Shown in pieces: positions 60,838-64,000 of a DNA stretch of 64,000 nucleotides (positions within the stretch are counted from its first letter, which is position 1; every line of letters begins with the position of its first letter). The notes under the pieces were generated by a model. It was not told the origin of the DNA. It was given only the letters and a program-made list of their open reading frames with translations, and made no database searches. Both the position numbers and the translations under genes were made by a program. The stretch is from an uncultured Flavobacteriaceae bacterium (GTDB lineage Bacteria; Bacteroidota; Bacteroidia; Flavobacteriales; Flavobacteriaceae): the NCBI GenBank assembly GCA_947503005.1, contig CANNCA010000001.1, positions 1 through 64,000 on the forward strand, read 5' to 3'.

Positions 60838-61698
60838 TTAATTGTTCAAGGCTTCCGCGCCACCAACAATTTCTAGGATTTCATTGGTAATGGCGGCTTG
60901 TCTTGCTTTGTTATATGTCAATTTCAATTGGTCTCTCAATTCCGTTGCATTGTCAGTTGCTTTATGCATCGCGGTCATACGAGCACCATGTTCACTTGCA
61001 AATGAATCACGTATACCTTTGTACAATTGGGTTTTTAATGATTTGGGAATCAACTGTTCCACAATTTCTACTTTTGTAGGTTCAAAAATATAGTCGCTGC
61101 CCGAATTTTCAGCACCTTCCTCAGGAACAATAGGAAGAAACTGCTCCGTCATTATTATTTGCGTAGCGGCATTTTTAAACTTGTTATAAACGATATCGAT
61201 TCTATCATAGTTACCACTGGTGAATTGCTCCATTAAGTTTTCAGCGATAGCTGCAACATTTTCGAAAGTCAAATCATCGTATACAGCACTATTATTCGCA
61301 ATAACATTGAATTTTTTTCCTAGAATATCATTAGCCTTTTTACCAATTGCCATAAAATCAACTTGCTTTCCGGCGTAGGTTTCATTAGCCAAAACCATAC
61401 TTTGCTTGATAATATTAGAGTTAAAGGCACCACAAAGTCCTCTATTAGAGGTAATGGCAACAACTAAAACCTTATTGACTTCTCGATTGTCCGAAAACTT
61501 GCTTCCTGACTCGCCATCCAAACTCGCGCTCAAACTTTGAAGAAGCTCAGTTAACTTATCGGCATAAGGGCGCATGGCAGTAATAGCATCCTGGGCTTTC
61601 TTCAACTTAGCAGCGGATACCATTTTCATGGCACTTGTAATCTGCATGGTTGATGATACCGACGCTATTCTATTTCTAATTTCCTTTAGATTGGCCAT
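60838..61698 (-). CDS. atpG: ATP synthase F1 gamma subunit
   Basis: The 286-residue protein has the two long coiled-coil ends of gamma: ANLKEIRNRIASVSSTMQIT followed by SAMKMVSAAKLKKAQ at the start and HGARMTAMHKATDNATELRD, LTYNKARQAAITNEILEIV near the end. It forms the rotating central stalk that couples proton flow to ATP synthesis. It is the last gene of this operon; atpD and atpC are not next to it, as is normal in this phylum. Confidence 0.97.
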   Translation of the reverse strand: MANLKEIRNRIASVSSTMQITSAMKMVSAAKLKKAQDAITAMRPYADKLTELLQSLSASLDGESGSKFSDNREVNKVLVVAITSNRGLCGAFNSNIIKQSMVLANETYAGKQVDFMAIGKKANDILGKKFNVIANNSAVYDDLTFENVAAIAENLMEQFTSGNYDRIDIVYNKFKNAATQIIMTEQFLPIVPEEGAENSGSDYIFEPTKVEIVEQLIPKSLKTQLYKGIRDSFASEHGARMTAMHKATDNATELRDQLKLTYNKARQAAITNEILEIVGGAEALNN

Positions 61699-61722
61699 CT
61701 TCTGTCTTTATAAAAACACTAA

Positions 61723-63303
61723 TTAAGCTCTATATTTTCCTGAAAGATCTTTGGCAACCGATGTTAAAGTATCTATTACCTCATCAGTTAGTTTTCCAGA
61801 CTTTAAGGTGTCTAGAACACCTCTGTGCTTTGCTTTCAAAAACTCGATATAGTCAGTTTCGAATTCTTTAACCTTTTCAACAGGAACATCGCGTAACAAA
61901 TTCTTTGACCCTGCGTATATTATCGCTACCTGGTCTTCAACAGTAAAAGGATCGTTCTGTGCTTGCTTCAAAATTTCAACGTTACGACGTCCTTTTTCAA
62001 TTACGTTCAAGGTAGCTGCATCTAAATCAGAACCAAATTTTGCAAAGGCTTCCAATTCACGGAACTGCGCTTGATCCAGTTTCAATGTGCCTGCCACTTT
62101 TTTCATGGACTTGATTTGTGCGTTACCACCAACACGTGATACCGAAATACCCACGTTAATCGCTGGGCGAACCCCTTGGTTGAATAAATCTTGCTCTAAG
62201 AAAATTTGTCCATCGGTAATCGAAATTACGTTTGTTGGAATATATGCCGAAACGTCACCAGCCTGTGTTTCAATGATAGGCAATGCAGTTAACGAACCAC
62301 CCCCTTTTACCATTGGTTTTAACAAATCAGGCAAATCATTCATTTCTTTAGCAATGGCATCATCATTTATGATTTTTGCGGAACGTTCTAGCAAACGAGA
62401 GTGTAGATAGAAAACATCCCCAGGATATGCTTCACGTCCCGGTGGTCTTCTTAACAAAAGAGACACCTCGCGATAAGCCACAGCCTGTTTTGATAAATCA
62501 TCATAGATAATCAAAGCCGGGCGACCCGTATCACGGAAGTACTCACCAATCGCCGCACCGGCCATAGGAGCATATACCTGCATTGGTGCAGGATCAGATG
62601 CATTCGCAGCAACTATTGTAGTGTAAGCCAAAGCACCTTTGTCCTCTAACGTTTGGGCAATACCTGCAACAGTAGAAGCTTTTTGTCCGATAGCTACGTA
62701 AATACAATATACAGGTTCCCCTGCATCGTAAAATTCTTTTTGGTTCAAGATTGTATCGATACATACAGTTGTCTTACCGGTTTGACGGTCACCAATTACA
62801 AGCTCCCGTTGTCCTCTACCTACCGGAATCATCGCATCAATTGCCTTAATACCTGTCTGTAGCGGTTCGGTCACCGGCTCGCGGAAGATTACACCTGGTG
62901 CTTTACGCTCCAATGGCATTTCATAGGTTTCTCCAGAAATTGGACCCTTACCGTCGATTGGAACTCCCAATGTATTTACTACACGGCCAACAATACCTTC
63001 TCCAACATTGATAGAAGCAATTGTTTGCGTACGTTTTACAACGGAACCTTCTTTTACATCTCTTGAAGGACTCAACAAAACCACACCTACATTATCTTCT
63101 TCCAAGTTCAGTACGATCCCTTTCAATCCGCCTTCGAACTCAACCAATTCACCATACTCGGCATTTGCTAGTCCGTAGACACGGGCAATACCATCACCTA
63201 CTTGCAATACGGTTCCTACCTCATCTAATGAAGCAGTTGCTTCGAATCCTGATAATTGTTTCTTTAAAATTGCTGATACTTCAGCGGCTTTTACTCCTGC
63301 CAT
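61723..63303 (-). CDS. atpA: ATP synthase F1 alpha subunit
   Basis: The 526-residue protein shows the P-loop [14 protein letters not shown] (about 170-183), the family stretch [12 protein letters not shown], the [20 protein letters not shown] region, and the arginine finger area in [17 protein letters not shown]. It forms the hexameric F1 head with beta and binds non-catalytic nucleotide. It lies 24 bp upstream of atpG and 63 bp downstream of atpH; that gap holds a heptamer repeat. Confidence 0.98.
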   Translation of the reverse strand: MAGVKAAEVSAILKKQLSGFEATASLDEVGTVLQVGDGIARVYGLANAEYGELVEFEGGLKGIVLNLEEDNVGVVLLSPSRDVKEGSVVKRTQTIASINVGEGIVGRVVNTLGVPIDGKGPISGETYEMPLERKAPGVIFREPVTEPLQTGIKAIDAMIPVGRGQRELVIGDRQTGKTTVCIDTILNQKEFYDAGEPVYCIYVAIGQKASTVAGIAQTLEDKGALAYTTIVAANASDPAPMQVYAPMAGAAIGEYFRDTGRPALIIYDDLSKQAVAYREVSLLLRRPPGREAYPGDVFYLHSRLLERSAKIINDDAIAKEMNDLPDLLKPMVKGGGSLTALPIIETQAGDVSAYIPTNVISITDGQIFLEQDLFNQGVRPAINVGISVSRVGGNAQIKSMKKVAGTLKLDQAQFRELEAFAKFGSDLDAATLNVIEKGRRNVEILKQAQNDPFTVEDQVAIIYAGSKNLLRDVPVEKVKEFETDYIEFLKAKHRGVLDTLKSGKLTDEVIDTLTSVAKDLSGKYRA

Positions 63304-63308
63304 TTTTC

Positions 63309-63343
63309 TAAGATGTAAGACTTAAGACATTAGGCGTAAGACG
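63309..63343. repeat. Five-unit heptanucleotide tandem repeat inside the atp operon
   Basis: Five consecutive 7-mers read TAAGATG, TAAGACT, TAAGACA, TTAGGCG, TAAGACG (plus strand). They fill most of the atpH-atpA gap and end six bases before the atpA start codon on the minus strand. No other feature explains the period. Confidence 0.75.
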
Positions 63344-63366
63344 CCTTTCTATGTCCAAAGTAATTA

Positions 63367-63906
63367 TTATAGACTATTTGTAAATTCTCTTTTTAAATTA
63401 CTCAACTTGTTCGCGATACTGGCGTCATATTGTAAATCTCCAACTCGCAATACAAATCCTCCGATGATATTTTCATCAACCTTGTTCTCTATGGTAACCG
63501 TGTTGCCCGTTAATTTACCTACTTGCGCTAATACTTTCTTTTCTAAATCAGCTGTCAGAGGCACGGCGGTTGTGACAAAGGCAACATCTTTTCCTTTCAG
63601 TTGCTCATTAAGAATGATATATTTTAAGGCCACTTCATTCAACATACCAATCCTTTTGTTGTCTACCAACATTGAAATTGTGCCTTCGGTTATTTTGCTA
63701 CAACCTTTAAAAACGCTTAATAATGCATCCCTTTTGTCTGAACCCTTTACCACAGGGTTCGCCAAGAAATCTTGAAGTTCTTTGTTTTCAGAAATCGTAC
63801 TTGATACCAAACGCATGTCTTTTTCGACAACATCGGTCGCCTTCTTCTCGCCCGCAAGGTTAAGAATGGCTTTAGCGTAACGTAAGGCTGCTCTTGAATC
63901 GCTCAT
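63367..63906 (-). CDS. atpH: ATP synthase F1 delta subunit
   Basis: The 179-residue protein has the OSCP/delta pattern: ALRYAKAILNLAGEKKATDV, FLANPVVKGSDKRDAL, RIGMLNEVALKYIILNEQLK, then a C-terminal GGFVLRVGDLQYDASIANKL. It connects the F1 head to the peripheral stalk formed by the b subunit. It begins 6 bp after the atpF stop. Confidence 0.96.
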   Translation of the reverse strand: MSDSRAALRYAKAILNLAGEKKATDVVEKDMRLVSSTISENKELQDFLANPVVKGSDKRDALLSVFKGCSKITEGTISMLVDNKRIGMLNEVALKYIILNEQLKGKDVAFVTTAVPLTADLEKKVLAQVGKLTGNTVTIENKVDENIIGGFVLRVGDLQYDASIANKLSNLKREFTNSL

Positions 63907-63912
63907 GCTTAC

Positions 63913-64000
63913 TTAGTTCAATTTGATATCTCCCAACATATCTTCGACCAACTTCAATTGCTTGTCTTTGTTCGATAGTTGTTCTTTGATAACCTTCTCC
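63913..64000 (-). CDS. atpF: ATP synthase F0 subunit b, C-terminal end (5' part outside window)
   Basis: The minus-strand frame entering from the right edge reads EKVIKEQLSNKDKQLKLVED then MLGDIKLN and stop. The charged, helical composition, the place directly before atpH and the 6 bp gap identify it as the C-terminus of the b subunit, which forms the peripheral stalk. The start, membrane anchor and most of the helix lie beyond the window, so only about 28 residues are visible. Confidence 0.88.
   Translation of the reverse strand, partial: EKVIKEQLSNKDKQLKLVEDMLGDIKLN

Overview
The window is a stretch of chromosome from a member of the Bacteroidota, most probably the family Flavobacteriaceae. 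The evidence is AT-rich DNA, a type IX secretion sorting domain, the gliding motility lipoprotein GldH, BIG2 and VPS10-like secreted proteins, many lipoproteins with short cysteine lipoboxes, TAnnTTTG-type promoter boxes, almost no Shine-Dalgarno sequences, and gene orders (PSP1-gldH-PBP1A; flippase-dut-TPR-DUF4292-EnvC; suf cluster with DUF59, DUF2480 and DUF3078) that I associate with this family. No rRNA, tRNA, CRISPR array, prophage or complete insertion sequence was seen. A genus cannot be fixed from the sequence alone.

Layout. 1-5000: end of a T9SS cargo protein, then a minus-strand set of envelope or unknown genes (DUF2721, ThuA-like, GyrI-like, ADP-ribosylglycohydrolase-like lipoprotein) and a small glycine-rich membrane protein. 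5100-15300: protein and peptide turnover (cyclophilin lipoprotein, M28 peptidase, large VPS10/BNR protein, Xaa-Pro aminopeptidase), a RibD-like reductase, an amidohydrolase and the BrnQ transporter. 15500-22900: a zinc-ribbon-like small protein, an alpha/beta hydrolase / membrane protein / AraC regulator operon, thiL, and two secreted propeller-like lipoproteins. 23000-34000: an extended SUF iron-sulfur cluster locus (sufA, B, C, D, S, E, DUF59, DUF2480, DUF3078) carrying extra envelope genes. 34700-41600: CoA-transferase, PBP1A, gldH, PSP1 protein, trhO. 41900-50700: recA, an ECF sigma factor paired with a membrane-anchored beta-barrel protein, plsC, trpS, an FKBP, dprA and a HU-CCDC81/SPOR protein. 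50900-60700: thioesterase, aldo/keto reductase, the EnvC-DUF4292-TPR-dut-flippase run, a second ECF sigma operon and an MFS exporter. 60800-64000: the 3' part of the ATP synthase operon (atpF-H-A-G).

The most notable observations are: (1) two otherwise intact genes, an AraC-type regulator (17804-18937) and a secreted alpha/beta hydrolase (58441-59280), each interrupted near the 5' end by one in-frame TAA, with the upstream codons clearly continuing the protein; (2) an ECF sigma factor followed by a single polypeptide that joins a cytoplasmic N-terminus, one inner-membrane helix, a long linker and a C-terminal outer-membrane barrel, a candidate one-piece trans-envelope sensor; (3) a lactonase-like lipoprotein between sufB and sufC; (4) a heptanucleotide tandem repeat inside the ATP synthase operon; (5) a dispersed repeat that supplies the start codon of a lipoprotein; (6) two candidate small transcription units (about 34390-34631 and 41683-41844, both minus strand). 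I found no wholly new defence or biosynthetic system; most of the window is conserved housekeeping DNA.
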